Assembly: GCA_016124845.1 (NCBI GenBank)
Contig: WGMW01000008.1
Location: forward strand, 1-64,000
DNA from: Flavobacteriales bacterium
GTDB lineage: Bacteria; Bacteroidota; Bacteroidia; UBA10329
Reading direction: 5' to 3'
DNA length: 64,000 nt
The notes beneath the pieces were generated by a model, which saw only the letters and a list, made by a program, of their open reading frames with translations, did not search any database and was not told the origin of the DNA. This document shows positions 63,525 through 64,000 of the stretch, piece after piece. The position numbers and the translations under genes are program-made. How positions within the stretch are numbered: the stretch's first letter is position 1; each line of letters begins with the position of its first letter.

Positions 63525-64000
63525 ATGAAAGAAAAATCCATACCTGAAAATACCTGTGTTTGTCTACCAACTTATAACGAAGCTGAAAGTGTTAAGGCAG
63601 TAGTGGAGAACATTCGGCAAACCGGTTATTCAAGTCTGCTTTTCATAGTTGACGGGTTCTCCACGGACGGAACGTTGGAAATAGCCCGCAATCTGCAAGT
63701 CCCTGTTTTTCACAGACCTCGTTCCGGAAAGGGCTCTGCTCTTCGAATGGCTCTTGAAATTGCCCATGAGCAACAAAAGGAACACCTTATTTATCTCGAT
63801 TGTGACCAAACCTATGATGCTGCTGACCTCAGAAAATTTCTGGCTGTGGCGGAGGATGCAGATCTAATCATCGGTAAAAGACCTCCCAATCTTATACGTC
63901 CTTTCTTCCGAAGACTGGGCAACCGAATCGCAACGTCAATCGTGAATCTTAATGGAATAGATAAAATTGAAGATACTTTAACGGGATTCAAATGCCTTCG
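63525..64000 (+). CDS. GT2 family glycosyltransferase (partial, runs off the window)
   Basis: The visible 158 codons encode the start of a GT2/dolichyl-phosphate mannose synthase-like transferase: CLPTYNEAESV (about 13-23), IVDGFSTDGT, RSGKGSALRMAL and the metal-binding DxD as YLDCDQTYD near residue 90. It is cut by the window edge. The start at 63525 is two bases after the previous stop, so it is translated with the membrane protein. A polyprenyl-phosphate sugar synthase is a plausible role, which would supply donors for GT-C enzymes. Confidence 0.88.
   Translation, partial: MKEKSIPENTCVCLPTYNEAESVKAVVENIRQTGYSSLLFIVDGFSTDGTLEIARNLQVPVFHRPRSGKGSALRMALEIAHEQQKEHLIYLDCDQTYDAADLRKFLAVAEDADLIIGKRPPNLIRPFFRRLGNRIATSIVNLNGIDKIEDTLTGFKCL

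Overview
The window looks like chromosomal DNA of a Bacteroidota bacterium, probably Flavobacteriales or a near relative. Evidence: two giant secreted HYR-repeat proteins with type IX secretion (T9SS) C-terminal sorting domains and SprB-like repeats, several lipoproteins with Bacteroidota-style signals, moderate GC, short intergenic gaps, and -7 boxes fitting TAnnTTTG. I saw no rRNA, tRNA, CRISPR array or transposase gene. No gene-free stretch exceeds 300 bases; the longest (1-242, 750-974, 39394-39549, 39796-39958) hold the repeats and palindromes listed.

Region 1 (1-4860): two small genes (a signal-peptide protein and a GNAT acetyltransferase) embedded in palindromic, repeat-flanked DNA that resembles integron attC cassettes. 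Ordinary housekeeping or accessory genes follow on the minus strand: DUF502 membrane protein, MmcQ/YjbR protein, and a coupled nuclease-cyclase-DUF6624 trio.

Region 2 (4860-28500): two tandem minus-strand genes for giant adhesin-like proteins of 4481 and 3301 residues. Each has a different N-terminal cap, about 48 or 34 HYR units, a SprB-like repeat and a T9SS sorting domain, and each is followed by its own hairpin terminator. The last 15 HYR units of the two proteins are collinear, pointing to tandem duplication followed by expansion of the middle.

Region 3 (28504-39393): a tight minus-strand operon directly upstream of the adhesins. In transcription order it encodes a twitch-type radical SAM protein, an HTTM membrane protein, a membrane-anchored SGNH hydrolase, three paralogous glycosyltransferase-like proteins, a UDP-sugar dehydrogenase-family enzyme and a TMTC-like GT-C protein with TPRs. 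Animal TMTC enzymes O-mannosylate cadherin beta-sandwich domains, so a linked role in decorating the HYR adhesins is an attractive but unproven idea.

Region 4 (39550-50486): a family of secreted transglutaminase-like Cys-protease-fold proteins (one truncated, one with an intact Cys/His/Asp set, one lacking the His), a GDP-mannose 3,5-epimerase-like gene coupled to a UbiA-GT4 fusion, and a plus-strand operon whose genes mostly overlap: lipoprotein, Wzt-like ABC ATPase, UbiA prenyltransferase, 2OG-Fe(II) oxygenase, PhyH-like protein and lipase maturation factor-like membrane protein. This combination does not match any pathway I know and is the best candidate for an undescribed system, most likely making or exporting a modified lipid or glycolipid.

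Region 5 (50476-64000): a WD40 lipoprotein and an FGE-like lipoprotein with overlapping divergent 5' ends, an FKBP-type PPIase lipoprotein, two more PhyH oxygenases, a CDP-sugar module (nucleotidyltransferase, CDP-glucose 4,6-dehydratase, C-methyltransferase-like protein), two tandem B12-binding-type radical SAM paralogs, a polytopic membrane protein and a GT2 glycosyltransferase cut by the window end. The whole of regions 3-5 reads as an envelope glycan/lipid biosynthesis island beside T9SS adhesins.
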